Assembly: GCA_024449915.1 (NCBI GenBank)
Contig: JAMZAV010000641.1
Location: 62,001 to 126,000, forward strand
Length of the DNA stretch: 64,000 bases
Reading direction: 5' to 3'
Source of the DNA: Sweltsa coloradensis
Taxonomy: Eukaryota; Arthropoda; Insecta; Plecoptera; Chloroperlidae
Shown: positions 22,401 to 36,237 of the stretch, piece after piece
How the letters are laid out: the number at the start of each line of letters is the position of its first letter
How positions within the stretch are numbered: position 1 is the stretch's first letter
Translations under genes and position numbers: made by a program
The notes under the pieces: model-generated
Database searches by the model: none
What the model saw: only the letters and a program-made list of their open reading frames with translations
Told to the model about the DNA's origin: nothing

Positions 22401-23349
22401 TTATTTCCAACGGAGAAGAGTAAAGTTTTGTTTTTTATGTCCATTTCTATGGCATGATTTCTCCTAATATTCCTCCTGTTTTTCATCAATTTATTCTACT
22501 CCAATTTGTGATCAACTACTTATATATTTCGTCTTCTTCCCACTATTCGTCTTGCTTTTCAACCTATCTTAAAGCAATCATACCAATTTCACTATTAAAT
22601 TCGAACTTTTTCCTTTACCCTCCCCCGACTTTTCAAAATTGAATGATATACATATTTGGACAAAACAATTTTGTTTCTAAAGAATGTGGGTCTCATGTCA
22701 GTTTTTTAATATGACCAAAAATAAGGATGATATGTTCAAGAACTGTTATGACTGATCCCTTTCTATTTTGAGGTTAATACTGAGAAACTCTCAATCCGGA
22801 TTTATGGTTGATGGGATTGATCAGACAAGTCTATTCAGATTTTAATCAAAAATTTGAATAGCAGTTTTTGTGTCATAATCAATATCACTTAGTCGTTACT
22901 TATTTCTCGAATCACATTTTTAACTCTTAAAGCCACAGTATAAAAAAGGTAATTAGCTCCACGGAGTCATGATATAATAGTTTACCAACTTTATTTCGGC
23001 GTTTCCGTAAAAGAACCCACATATTTAGAGAAAACATACAATATGAAACCGCTTTTCCGGCCACATTCCCTTGAGCAAAAACTTTTTTTATTTGCATGCC
23101 GAACAAACTCCTGGAAGAATTATAACAAACTTTAAAAAATATTCGTTTAACTTGGCTTTTCTTGACGTGCATGATTGAATATTGTTACGTTTTCGTCCTA
23201 AAACTTTGTTTGGATGTCTTTTATAAAAGTTATGAAATGTATTTAAATCATATTTTAAGTAACTTTTAAATAATTTCATTGGATATGATATCAAAATGAA
23301 AAGTGATTCAAAGTAATAATGAAAAAATTGAATGAGGAACGATGCTATA
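22401..23349. other. AT-rich unassigned sequence
   Basis: Short chance frames only (62, 81 and 68 codons), all Phe/Leu/Ser- or Lys-rich as expected of composition. Confidence 0.5.
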
Positions 23350-23630
23350 TTTAAGCATTACCTTTGTGTCCATCCGTCCGTCCGTCTGTGCGTTTGTCAC
23401 GACTCAAGGTAAAAGGCGTACCCGATCCCTGAGTAACTTGCAGTAAATTTCATAACATTTTCCTTCATCAATTGGTCGATTTACAGAATATTTTTTTTTA
23501 CACCTGGTGATCAAGGAAGACGATTAATCATTATTTTCAGTTGTAGTTATCAGTACCCGGCACCTCCACCAAATATTTCAATTCACGTTAGTAGCTTCGC
23601 TTCCTATTATGGGTACTTCCGTACCCGTGC
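23350..23630 (+). mobile_element. Family C element, copy 4
   Basis: Contains ATCCGTCCGTCCGTCTGTGC, GTTTGTCACGACTCAAGG, and TACCCGGCACCTCCACCAAA at 23554-23573, followed about 20 bp later by GCTTCGCTTCCTATTATGGG. The left terminal repeat is eroded. Confidence 0.55.
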
Positions 23631-24584
23631 ACTGTAACTTATATATTTATTTTATATTCATAAATAATTATTTACACATCTGGTTATTCAGCTTCTGACG
23701 CATAAGTTTTTTCAACTTTTCTATCGTTTAACTCAATAATCTCGAAATATCCTGTTATAAATGATATTTATTTTTAATTTCGTATGTTGAGAACGACTAA
23801 TACATTTTAGAAACGCAGTTATCGTATACTTGTACCTAAAAGCAGTCATAGTAGTAGTTAACAAATTGTGCAATAAAATAATTTAATCACCAAGTGCCAT
23901 GAATTTACCTAAAGAAGAGGCAGGCATGCTCTTTACTATCTTTACATTCTCAGCCATTAAGTCGCCTCATTTGTGGTTTTATGTTGTTGTGTAAAATTTA
24001 TTTATGGAGGCATCTATCAAAGCATTTTTAGATTTATTGATTGTAGAAAATAAACAAAATTTTCTCGAAGTTAATCTGTAAAAATGAAAAAAAAAAACAC
24101 CCGCGTTACTGTGCATTTTCTGATTGATAAATGTTTTATATTGAAAATTAGATATCAAAGAGGCCTACAGACGTCCTTGATTATCAAGTATGCCAAGTTG
24201 TTTAAGATGCAATGATTTATGTCTGCAGGACAATGAACGCGCCGAACTTCAAATCACGCCGGCTTTCAACTTTGACATTACGATACGATAATTATCAATT
24301 AAATTCGTTTGAACTGGGAGATTATTATTTGTTTTGTGATGTTGTGTCGTACTTAAAAAAACAAGTACGAATTAATTACTAACCCTATTAGAAATGCAAT
24401 TAAAATTATTAATACTATACACATCACACTATAGTATTCAACGCTATCTATTTAGCAATTCTATAAATCTCTTCAATTGTGATTTACCCATGCAGATTAA
24501 CAATGCCGGTTGGGTTGTTCAAATGAACTGATTTTATGAGTTACTGTTGTATATATCTGAGTGGCGGTGGAAGCCATATCGCTA

Positions 24585-24690
24585 ATTTACTGCGCGCCGG
24601 TGTTCGCTCGGCTGGCTCTTCATGGTAATCTGCTGTGCAGAGCTATACCAACATTGCAACGTTCTGATTGCAAGCCAAGCTCGATGCTGA
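24585..24690. other. GC-richer island, possible exon or regulatory element
   Basis: GTGGCGGTGGAAGCC, TGCGCGCCGGTGTTCGCTCG and CTCTTCATGGTAATCTGCTG lie in otherwise AT-rich DNA. ATG|GTAATC at about 24620-24628 could be a splice donor preceded by a short open frame, but no acceptor is convincing. TTGCAACGTTCTGATTGCAA gives a small hairpin. Confidence 0.2.
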
Positions 24691-25661
24691 AATGAATTAA
24701 TTGATTAGAACTAGTCGATATTTTGTCGATTGATATTCGTGTACTAATAAGCGGGGTGTAACGGTTGAGGATTTATGGATGGAATTTGTGGAAAATGAAA
24801 AGTAGGTCAAGCTGTGAAATGGAATTAAAAAATGTTAATATAAAATAAAATATCAATAGATAGATTCATTGTAAATGATTATTAATTAAATATCTTTTCA
24901 CTGGTTTATATATGGTTTAAATACAGATTCATAATTTTTCGACGAACGTTATCGGTAAACAAAACAAATTAAGTATATTACCAAGAAAAAACGAATGGGA
25001 TATGTAAAATTACTAATATGAAGTAAAATTGTTTTAGATTTATATGAGTGCTGTGTATTATTCGATAAAAACATTACTTAACGGTATTGATAGTGCGTAA
25101 TATTATACCAATAAGTTAGTTGTTTATTTCATTCAAATGAGAATTTTAAACGTTGAGAAAATTTTCTTTCGAATGATATTTTACATTTTTTCGTCGATAT
25201 AAAGTGACAACACCTTGACGTACTGACACCTTATAACTGTTTTGTTTATTCAATTTCTGTAGTGTTTTTAGTTAGATTCAAATTCAAATTGTTTTTTATA
25301 AACATAAAAGTAGGGTAGGAATTTTTCTAGATGTAAAAACCTACTTAAAATTATCCGTTTCTAATTTGGTCTATATAATATACTTTACAAAGTCTTTTAT
25401 AATATTCTTAAGCCATGCGCTGGGATGTTGCGAGAAAGGGAGAGCCATTACACAACAAAGCCTCAAGGTAGGCATACCGAAAACTCCGTAGTTGTTTACA
25501 AAGGAATATCAACAAAGAACTTCGACTTAATCATCCTCCATTGAATAATATTTTTGTGAAATTGGGCGTAAATTTAAACGATCTACATCCGTAATTTTCG
25601 CAATGGCTTTGCTTCCGTTCATTTTTTTTATTTTTTTACTCTCGTTGGAAATTTCCTCCTA

Positions 25662-25690
25662 TCCCCTTCCCCCCTCCCCCCATCACCCAT
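25662..25690 (-). other. C-rich tract (G-rich on the minus strand)
   Basis: TCCCCTTCCCCCCTCCCCCC followed by ATCACCCATCCC; four or more G-runs on the minus strand, a quadruplex or i-motif candidate. Confidence 0.5.
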
Positions 25691-26835
25691 CCCGAGTCCA
25701 ACCCCAACGCATTTGTCATTTCTCCGGTAACACCCCCATGCCCGGGAATTGGACACGGGAACAGGACATCTTGGTATTAGATTAGACCTATATTCGGGCG
25801 ACCTAGGAACAAAAAATCTACGTTATTTTTATCGTTTCATACGTGTTCGCCTGTCTTTATTTTGTGTTGGTAATTTCGCATTCCGTTCGAGTTGTATGTC
25901 TTACAATTGGAAATCGTATCGTAAATTGGCTTATTTGACATTTTAATTAATAATAATACAAGAAAAATTGTTAATTAAAGACTCAAGACACACAATCCTG
26001 TTTCTTAACTTTAATTTACTCTTAAAAACGCCAATATTTATCAAATTTTATGCTTTCACAGTCCAAAATATACGACAATTTATAAAATATATATGAAATA
26101 TTATGTAAAATAATCAAACACGGCAAAAATACCCTAAGAATATATGATTTATGTATTTAAAATTATTTTAAGAATTAAATAATGCCACATTAATAGTAAC
26201 ACAACAAATATTTTTTCCTGGACAAACGGTCACATGAACCAATCAGATATTTGTCATATTTACCTGACCGGTAGTTTCCGCTGGATATCGCTGTTTTTAT
26301 TGGTTTACATGAATGCAGTTCCGAAAAAAACTAGTCCTGTTTCTATTCGTCTAAAAAAAAAAAAAATTGCAAGGTAGTTTTGTTAAATTTGAAATTTGAA
26401 ATTTTCAAATTCAGTTTTTATTTTAAAACATATCGATAAAAGTTGTAAGACACAAGGTGCAAGTTTAACAAACGTGGCAACACTGTATTATTCTAACATC
26501 TAGAACGCACGTAGAGTTTATCACATTGCGTGTGTGAATATGTGTTTGAAGAGAGATTCTCAATGAGGTAAATTGAATTTGTACGCTTATTGTTACACAA
26601 CGGTATGGTTGGAATCATATGAAATGGAATTATGGAAATAGGGCACACACATGGAAGTCCCGGCTCGTAGGCCATGCTGCGGACAACGAAATTGTATGAC
26701 CAAAACCTCAACTGAGAACACAAAAAAAATGACAGGGACACATTGAACAATAACCAGTTTTTAAGTAGAAAACTAACATTTAAGTGTGAATTGTTACATG
26801 AATATTATAATATGTAGGCATAGTTATTAGTAGAA

Positions 26836-26978
26836 CGATACGATACGATACGATACGATACGATACGATACGATACGATACGATACGATACGATACGATA
26901 CGATACGATACGATACGATACGATACGATACGATACGATACGATACGATACGATACGATACGATACGATACGATACGA
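26836..26978 (+). repeat. Perfect (CGATA)n pentanucleotide array, about 28.6 units
   Basis: 143 bp of uninterrupted CGATA units with no visible substitution, flanked by unique AT-rich sequence. Such purity over this length suggests recent expansion and likely length variation between individuals. Confidence 0.97.
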
Positions 26979-28324
26979 GCACTTTAAACAAAAACAGGAG
27001 CTGTTTTAAGTCTAATATTTATATTATATATATTTAATATCAGGTTCACGATATTTGCAAACAATAACTAAAGATCGAAATACAAATTCAAGGATTTTTT
27101 CATCAGAGTTGAAAGTTTGAATTATTTTGAAATCTGAAAAAGTAAATACAATAACTATCAAGTACTGTTTTATTTTTTAAACTTCTAACATATTCAGTTA
27201 TTAAAACTACATCGCAGAGCATAATATTTTACCCTATTTTGTAATTTGATGTCTGAACTCTGTAAATATTTTTCAACCTGTAGGAAGGTCTATCAAAGGG
27301 ATTCTGATATTCCAGCTTATAAGTGTGATGGGATACTCTCAGGTGTCAATTTTAGTTCATACCTCGAGCACCTTTTCCACAAAAAATTCTGTATCATCTC
27401 TTATCGACGATGCCTGTGGTGTTGAAAAGTTAAATCCCAACCTGAATCAGAGTTTTGAACTTTACAAAAAAGATTTGTGTATTTAAAGGGGTTTAAAAAT
27501 TCATTTTGAGAATACAAATTGACACAAGGTATAATCATTTGTTTCGTTTAGATAAATTTAAAAGTTCGGATTTTATCGAATGTGAACACAAAACAGATAA
27601 TTATATTATTAAAACGTATATGCATATCAAACTGTACGAACATTATTATCACAAAGTTTTTATTTTATTTCAGTTTTTCATTTTACTGTTAAAATTACTA
27701 TTAATTTCGTTATATTCAAAACTAAATATTATGGAGGCAAACTGTGTTTACTGCTACGTGTGCTATAGGGACCACATTATGTAAAAATGTAATTATTAAT
27801 TTGTGATTGTTTTAAACAACAAATATTATTATTGTTGAAAAAGAAGACGTTTTTGTCAATAATTATACAACATCAAATCAAATTCCTGAATTGCTTACTC
27901 CACATAGAAACAAGTTATACGTGCCACATGCGTGCAAGTTTGCGTGTATGTAATGTATTTTGACAAGAGCTTAGCATTTCATTCGACCGGATGTTTTGCA
28001 ACATTCATTAAGTAAGTGGTTGGTTGTTGATTGGAACACCACGCTTTAGAAACAACACAATAGTTCGCGGTTTATAACTGGTCCAAGCGTAAACAGACGA
28101 GGACATGATGCGGCTTCAAAAAGGCGTTAACACGTTGTTTTGTGACGTTCCGGATAACGAGAACATGTCGCTCGGGTGGTGGGAGCTCGTTGAAAATCAA
28201 CCGAAAACAAAAACACTCTCGGGACACTAATACTCTGCAACAATTGCCATTTCAGTTATTACAAGCTACTATATTGTTTAAAATAGTTATTGTTACTATT
28301 TTTTCATTAGTGTCAATGGATAAA

Positions 28325-28703
28325 GCCAGCGGTTTAGCCGAGGTCGTTTAACCGGTTCCTAGTCGAACAACGAAGTTAAGCCGCCTTCGGGCGTGGTCAG
28401 GGGTAGAGTGGGTGACCGCTCTTCCCTGAAACTCACGTATACCGCTGGTTAGAGCAGATGGAGGGTTCGAGAGCTAGTGTAACGGCTTCGTTCTCCTCGA
28501 CGTCTGCTCGGTAGTCTGGGTTAGTGGAGGAACCTATATGACTGTCAAGGTTAAGCCGTTGGTCCCCTTGGTACTTTTCGAAAGGAGTAGACTACGTGCC
28601 GGTACCGGGTTTCCCCTCCTCCCTTCTGTCCATACTTCATCCTCATCTATCACCCCTCATCATCTAGAATAGCCGAAGCAATATCCAATCAATCAATCAA
28701 TCG
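28325..28703 (+). mobile_element. Family E: SINE with a 5S-rRNA-derived head, copy 2
   Basis: Collinear with the copy at 21995: CCAGCGGTTTAGCCGAGGTC, ACGAAGTTAAGCCGCCTTCG, GGGCGTGGTCAGG, GGGTGACCGCTCTTCCC (C box closer to true 5S), then the same body with a short internal deletion near 28545. It ends in (CAAT)n at about 28684-28703 instead of the tail seen in copy 1. Confidence 0.85.
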
Positions 28704-30669
28704 ATTTTTCACAATGTATATTTTGTAAGCTTTTATGTCTTCTATGACCAACGTAAGTTAGTATGTTATTTGTAAATGGGATTATAAAGCGGTTGAACTA
28801 ATTGTTTAATGGAGCTTTTAACTCATTATAGACAGCTTATAGTAGCTTAGATATAATATTTCGCATATATATAAGAAACTAATAGAGCAGCATGATAATG
28901 TTCAAAGTATTTTTGCCTTTGTCGTTCGTATAAAAACATTTCATGTAATATTTCTATTATTTTTATGAATCTTTAACTGGAGGATAAACAAATAAAAATT
29001 CAAATATCCCCCCAAAAATAAACTTTGAGCCGATGACGAAAGTAATATGGACAACTGTCGCGCCCTAAAACATAAGATATATTATTTTTATAATTATATC
29101 TTTCACGCTTGTATATCTCGCCTCATTCATATTATTATTATTTTAGAAAATCAGGTCCAAAATCTCGTAGGCAGCACCTCTTTTTATCATCAATCTTTGG
29201 ACAAAATATTGATTGATTTATATTCTTATTGAGAGTTTTTCCATGCGTCCGAACTATTGTTTTCAGTCAATTTCCCCCTCATTTCCTAGAAGATTTGTTA
29301 AGAAGAAGTACCCTTCCTTTGTCAATTTCCCATCTTCTAAATCGTTGAACTAAAACTAAACTTTCATCTCTTCTGTACGTCATTTCCAAAAACGATTAGT
29401 TATTCATGAAAAACGTTTTGTCATTCTGAACCGTGTTCTAGAAGTCTACTGCGCGTCCGACCAATTTGTTAAGAATAAGTGAATTATGTCGTTACCTTGG
29501 TCGCTAACCCATCTACGTGATACGACAACGGAATGTAGGACTATTATGCGGTCGAATACGAGTTTTATTCTAGGACAATTTACTTGAAATTGAAATAACT
29601 GCTTGTGTTAAGAACAAGAAATAGCTTTAAGCGGTTTTATTTATTTAATTCTCTCTATCTTTCTTTCTAAAACGGAGAAAAAGTAGGACTATATAAAGCA
29701 TTTTAATGCACTTAAAGGAATAAACTGTAGAAAAACAATTTTTTCAAACGGTTTTCGTGTAGATTTTCTGTACGGAGGAGTGTATTTCTTACTAAATTTT
29801 GACGTATTTATATCACATTGATTATTTAAGGTAACGATGATTGTCAAACATATTTTTGTAACATAAGTTAATGAAAATGATAAAGTTATAAGCTCTATTC
29901 TTAGTATGTTACATTACACAACAGAGTGGATTTTAATTAACACAGATCTGATTATATAAAGGCATTTAAATAGTTTAAAAAAGATGTGCCGAATTTATTA
30001 ATTACAATAAGGCCTATGTTGAATTTGAAGATATTCAAAAAAAATTTAGTTGTTTGTTTTGAAACAAGTATATAAACATAAATTAATACACACTTTTGCC
30101 AAGAAAACGTTTTTTCCACTGACTGTAAATAAAACTTTTTTATTGTAGTAACCAAATATTTACAGTACTCAAGTCACAAGTAAACATTTATGAAGTTAAA
30201 GCATTTATTAACAATAATCGCTATTTATTCACCTGTAATTCAGAAATTCATAATATTAAAAAAAGGAATAAGAATAATTTAACGTCACAAAAAGGTCTTG
30301 CGGTATCGGTCATTAAGCCATTAATCGTTATAACTACTTACCATCAGAATATAAAAACCCAAATGATCATAGTAAATTTAGGGGGAAAAAAATGTTTAAT
30401 GGCAAGATGTTTTTATTTAGTGGAGAGTTCAAATTGGCTTCTCAAAATCAAATCTAAATTAAACAAAGGTTACTGCTGGAATATTAAAATATATACGCTC
30501 AATAATTTCAACTGTAATTTAATTAATATGAACCAAAAGAGGCTTATAAATATACTATACTGTACTATACTTGTACTTGTACCGAGGCATTTGATATGCT
30601 GTATGACTTAGTGTAACGGAGGCCTCTCTTGCACGTTCACCATACACATCAACCACAGTTACATAGAAT

Positions 30670-30711
30670 TCACCCCCTCACCCTCCCTTTCCCACCACCC
30701 CCTCCCCACCA
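30670..30711 (-). other. C-rich tract (G-rich on the minus strand)
   Basis: CACCCCCTCACCCTCCC then CACCACCCCCTCCCCACC; on the minus strand several G3-G5 runs with short loops. Confidence 0.5.
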
Positions 30712-31665
30712 TCTACCGACCTACTGACAGCTACTGGGCATTACGTACAATCACAGTGGCCTGCAAATTCAAGTGAAATTGGTTTATACCGTGAAATTGA
30801 TATTACGGTTAGGCGTCAACTGTGCATTCCATATAACTAAGTAAATTAGAGGTGTAATTCAGATTCCATCGCCCCAAGGAGACAAAATGATATTGGTTGG
30901 CGTGAAATATATTGGACGTGAAATTATTTGCTCCAAATACAGCAGGGTTATATAAAATTGAAAGAGATGATTTTCAAGAAGTGGGATCGTTCTCGTATTG
31001 TGAATTTAACCTCTGATCAATGTTTCGTTATTTTCACTGAGATAAATGACAAAAACATATATAACTTTAGATCTTTTCGTAGAAATTTAATAATTTTTTT
31101 TGTGGTTTTACACAGTTTAATGTTCCGGCCAAATTTGAATTGAATTTAATGAAAAAGAAAAACAATTAAAGCCGACAAACAAGATGATAATAATATATTC
31201 CTATTTTTTTTTTTATCTTTTTATCAATTCTCTTCTCTTATTGTTGTTTAAATTAGAAATTTATGAAATGTATTAATATATTTAAAACACACATCTTCAG
31301 TTATTAAAAAACTGAAAAATCTTGATGTTGAGATTAAACTAATTCAATTCATGCAAACGAATAGTTAAGTGTCAAAAAGAGTGTACCAATCTTTAGATCG
31401 ATAATTTACAAATTATTGAGTTGTAAGATTCAAAACTGTCCAAATGCAATGCTTACTTAATGTGTTTACCAAGTCTGTTCTTTAGCCTAAACGAGTTTTT
31501 AGTACTATACAATAGATCTTGGGAATTTTATATCACCTTACTCACATAGTACCTGAAGATGCTTCAGAGATAAAAAAATACCATTTGTATTTTCTTTGTA
31601 AAGCGGACATTATCATACAATTATTGAAGACAAAGAGATTGCGATTGTGAGAATAAACAACGGTT

Positions 31666-31683
31666 TTGGTGGAGGCGCCGGGT
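31666..31683 (-). repeat. Isolated family C motif
   Basis: TTGGTGGAGGCGCCGGGT, the reverse complement of the ACCCGGCACCTCCACCAA word with one change. I could not assign flanking family C sequence. Confidence 0.5.
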
Positions 31684-32530
31684 CCACGTTAGAATTATAA
31701 TTTCTTTATTCATTTGAATGGGCGTAAGTATCGAACCAATTGTTACGAGCAGTTTTACTTTACATATTTGTGTTTGTTTCTATTTTTGAGCTTGATATTT
31801 TTGTCATAACATACAAACGTTTTCTGGCTAGCAAAATCAACATAATGAACTTATTTTGTCACATCCGACAATACACTTTATTTCGGGAAATGTACACAAA
31901 ACTTCGTTTATTGAATAAATACGTAATTGCCGAATGCGCAAACATTGTTTTTCGTAGATGATAACTTATATACTCCACCCAGATAGATTTTCATATTTTA
32001 TCGATTGACTATATACTTATGTATTAATACTTACTTGAATATAACATTGCTGCCATCTTACATGAAACGTTTAAAAACATGACTCAATAATTCCATTTAA
32101 AATACAATTGACGCTTCACATTAGTATTAAATTTATAATTTAAAATAAATTCCATTTATTAGTAGATTTAATCGTTCCAAAAGACTGTTTTGGTATGTAC
32201 AATATTGTAGCAACATCTACCAATCACATCACTCATTTGTTTTTAAAACTCCCTTATTATTCACTGTTGTATTCCGACCATAGACATATTTTAAAAGAAC
32301 ATCTAGCATTAAAATTAATTTTGTTTAGATTTAAATCAATTTATATAATTGAATGCGATAAACATTTAATAAATAAATAAAACCATATAAATTTGATGGC
32401 ATTATAATAAAGAAAGAAATAAATTTTAATTATGCTTTATTTGCATTACTACGATGCATACACCAATAGGGTCATAGTAATCTCGTCGGTCATTCGTTAT
32501 CTATAGAGCTCGTGATATAGAGCTAACCTG

Positions 32531-32783
32531 GTGTTGAAGCTAGAGAAATGTTTGAAAGGATGTCCCGACCGGGGATCGAACCCGTACATTTACTTAATCA
32601 ACGATGTCTTACCAAGTAAGCTATCGGACTACTGGGTACATCTATTCTCAATTGCAGAGTGTGATTTCATGTACCCATTGTTCTGAAAGCTTACTTAGTA
32701 AAGCGATCGTGCGTATAAGTGCAGATTCGGGCTCGATCCCCGGTCGGGAAATATCTTTACAAACATTGCTCTAACTTCATCTT
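32531..32783. repeat. Inverted pair of tRNA-like arms
   Basis: Arms of about 120 bp (32531-32650 and 32660-32783) are diverged reverse complements. Each holds a tRNA-like unit: on the minus strand AGCTTACTTGGTAAGACATC with GGGTTCGATCCCCGGTCGGG; on the plus strand AGCTTACTTAGTAAAGCG with GGGCTCGATCCCCGGTCGGG. The centre reads GGGTACATCT...CATGTACCC. The word GGTCGGGAAATAT after the B box is shared with the tRNA-like part of family A. Confidence 0.7.
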
Positions 32784-35700
32784 TGTTCTTACAGCTTTCT
32801 GACGGTGAAAGTTTGTAATTTTACCAGTGTGTAATACAGGGCAAAATTTAATTAAGGAACTGGGATTATTACTATATTATCTCCCGCTAGCTAAGAAGAG
32901 TTTTCTCATTGCATTTGTAAAATTAATTAAAGTTATGTTCCATTTTTAGACACACAGGTATAGGACATACGTCTAAAAGTCACCAAAATCACATTACCAA
33001 CGCATTAAATGAATTTGTATTGAAATTGTTTCGTGAGACTTAAAATAATGAACACGAATTTTTGCAATTACACCAACAGTACAAAATATAAAGAAGTATT
33101 TCTTTGATATTTTAATTTTTAAAGACTTAATTATAATATTTTATGTAAATGAGGCTTAACAATTCTTTTACGAAGCAATATATTAGGTGAATGTTTTAAA
33201 TAAGACAAAACAAATCATCCCAATACTGACATATGTCAGCGACTTGGTCATGGGGAAAAGAAGTCAATTATTACTTTAAAAAAAGAGTTGACGAAGATAT
33301 AAATAAAAATGTATTTATTGTATTTATTTATTTAACGTCTCTAATACAGTTAAAAACTTATTTGCAAAGGACAGATTTACAATTTAAATTTGCGTTAATG
33401 TACATAAACCCAAAGGGATTTATACATTTTTTAATTTATGTTGTATTTATGTTTAACTTATATTCGATGCACACATAACTAGTAATCTTGTGTTTTGGTT
33501 CAACTCACATCTTCTAGCAAGTAAACTTTATTTGATTTACACCACCATATAACATATTTTTTACTATAAAACAAATATATATTTTTGACACGAATGTGAA
33601 CACATAAAAACGACACATGCTGTATTAACGTTATTAAAATTCCATGTGGACGTTCCTCTAAGAGAACATGAATTTCACGTCGGTACCATCCAAGCCGTAA
33701 ATGGCGGAAAAAGTCTACAAAGTTGCGAGTACGTGAAACGACTCGCAAACCATCGCTGCGTTTTTTCCTTGATGACTTACTTGAAGTTCTAGAGAAAACC
33801 CCGTGGCATAATACAGGGTGTCCGAAAAGAAGATACGTGATACAATTCTATGTTGCAATGCGACATTTTGGTAAGAGATCGAGTTTTATCGATTTGGTCA
33901 TATCGATCATGCACTCTTCTTGAAGAACCACACAAATAGTATGTTCGACAGATGTACTACACTTATTGAAATGAAACTTAAATTTTATTTATTTATTTTA
34001 CAGCTCATAAACATGTAAATTCTACAAATAAAAAATATACAATCGATGTTAAGAAATAAAATATATACCTTTTCATACCAATACATTACAAATATTTTAT
34101 CAGCTGCATTTGTTACGAAATTTAAGTTGAGGGGTTCAGGAATTCATCAAGGGAATAAAATTATTTCTCCAGTAAGAACTGATGTAAACCTTAAATGATT
34201 TTGAAAATTTTGTATTTTTTTTTTTAGTTTGCGTAGGACCACTTATCCTTTGCAAGTGCTTTTTGAATGCATTGTAGGTGATTGTTGTCAAGTTTCTATT
34301 GTAACTTGTTAATTGTTATTTAAACCTAAAAAACTCATATCCAAACCTTTATTTCTATGGATTCTCTCTAACTTTTTCAACTTTTTCTTTCAAAAGGTAC
34401 TACATTACCATTACCTTAATGTCCGTGTGAAATATGAACTTTGTAGCCCCACCCGTTTGGTCAGAATCGGCCCAAATGTCACGAAAATATCGCACAAAAA
34501 TCGAAAAAAATCGAAAAAGTACGATATTCATGAGAAATATTTCTACGATTGTACCCAAAAACGTGGCAAGTCTAAGTTCAGAGAAGACAAAGTTCTTCTC
34601 CAATTTTCATCAAGATCGCATATGCCGTTTGCCCGGAATCGTGCGAACAAACAGAGAGAGAGAAAAAAACACCCGAGCTAGATTTTTTGGGGGTCAGTGA
34701 AATTGAAGTCTTCGCTTCACTCATCCAATTATTGCTATAAAAGAGAAATGGGCAACTTTTATAATGGAACAATGAAGTAGTTTGTATATACTTTATAAAC
34801 TATAAGTAGCTTATGTATTGGTTTTATTTAAATACTTAACGTCTACTTTATTTTATAATTCATTTTCTAGTTTAAAACATTATGCTCTTATTAATTACGA
34901 ACTTTCAATTTTTGAAAGTCCAGACCAAGTGCTTATGTTTTTTATTTGTATCAAATACTTTATGAACACAATCTATGAGGAATGCTTATTCAACTATTTT
35001 CACATTTTCAAACAGTTTTTTGAAAACGCTATTCCCATAAAGTAGATTCCTTGACTTGGATGTGGATATTCTTAAGTATTCGAGTACGTAATAAATAAAC
35101 GTTTTAACACGATAAAGTGTTCATAAAACGAACATTCAATGGCGCCTCTACGGATACACCAACCATTTCACCTAGCCTAGTATCGGCATACATTACCAAT
35201 GTCGCAATACGAATCATATAAATAAAATTGTGATGATATAAATCTACGATCTCAATGTAAGTGTTTTTGTAAGTGATTGGAAAAAGTAAGACACAATTTT
35301 CTTGATCGCGCAGTAGGTATTCGAGGAAGCAGTTGTGTGTTAGTATTATCTTATTTTTTCATGCCAAACTAATAAAGTCTAACTACTTAATAAGTACATA
35401 TGAACTTATCTAAATCCACAAGTTAAAAACTTTACTGTGTTTATTTTCTTAGTCTAAATTAGTAAGTTTCCTATTCGTGTTAACGACATAAATTCTCTGG
35501 TTAAAATTAACTAAACTGTAAACATACTTTTAACTTTTTTTAATACTTGTTTTTGGTTTCATTCATTATTCTCTATGTGTATGATTTAAATAGTAATTAT
35601 AAATCAGTTGTTTCAACTTAAATTATTGTATTATTATTAAATATTATAGATCATGTTTGTACGTGTACATTCAATGACCACACATACAAAAATTAAAATT

Positions 35701-36237
35701 GTGTTCATAATAATATCGGAAACCACATACCTTTTTTTTAATATCGGTTCGTGAAGATACAAATCTCATCTTCGATAGTTTTAAACAAAGTTTCATGTTG
35801 ATAGTATAAAACGCCACAACGGTAAAATTATATAATTCACAACTATTTACCTTGGTCATCTATTCCATGTTTTTTAATGGTTCGTATATTTTATTCACCC
35901 CTGTATTTCCCACTGCTAAATTCTCTGCTTTTACATTACCCATTATATTTTCTGACCAGCTTTTCCACAATTCTCTACGGGCGCCCAAACGTCCTGAAAA
36001 TCGTACACGATTTTCATATTATATTCAACGACTCACTGTATCATGAAATAGTCTATTCATATCCACGGTCTCGTTTCTCATTCATAATTCATAAATCTTC
36101 TCGTGAAGTATTTGAACAATGTTTCATTCATTTTTCACTCGTATTTGTTTAGTTTCGAATCATAACGTTGTCATGTTCATAAAGTAATTGGACTAGTCAT
36201 GTTTTTGTCTCTCACAATCATCTTCTGGTGAATGGTT
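32784..36237. other. AT-rich sequence around family B copy 3
   Basis: Outside 34222-34728 I see only short AT-driven frames. 35852-36152 has overlapping 64- and 91-codon frames that look like chance. Confidence 0.45.
34222..34728 (+). mobile_element. Family B element, copy 3 (5' end missing)
   Basis: It begins within the family at TTTAGTTTGCGTAGGACCAC, lacking the GATGGATGAGC end, and runs collinear with copy 4 through CTATGGATTCTC, GTTTGGTCAGAATCGGCCCA, ATGAGAAATATTTCTACGAT, TTTTCATCAAGATCGCATAT and CCGTTTGCCCGG to GAAGTCTTCGCTTCACTCAT. Overlapping open frames on both strands here also recur in copy 4 in degenerate form and are not taken as genes. Confidence 0.7.

Larger units (their letters stand above)
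23631..26835. other. AT-rich unassigned sequence
   Basis: Apart from the island at 24585 and the C-rich tract at 25662 nothing is recognised. Confidence 0.5.
28704..32530. other. AT-rich unassigned sequence
   Basis: Holds the C-rich tract at 30670 and the isolated family C motif at 31666; no gene signal. Also 26979-28324 before it is AT-rich and empty. Confidence 0.5.

Noticed and set aside
26836..26978. CRISPR array or satellite centromere
   Set aside because: A 5-bp perfect tandem repeat without spacers in a eukaryotic context is a microsatellite.
34313..34700. 122- and 88-codon frames
   Set aside because: Lie wholly in family B copy 3; the matching stretch of copy 4 keeps the DNA but not a consistent reading frame.
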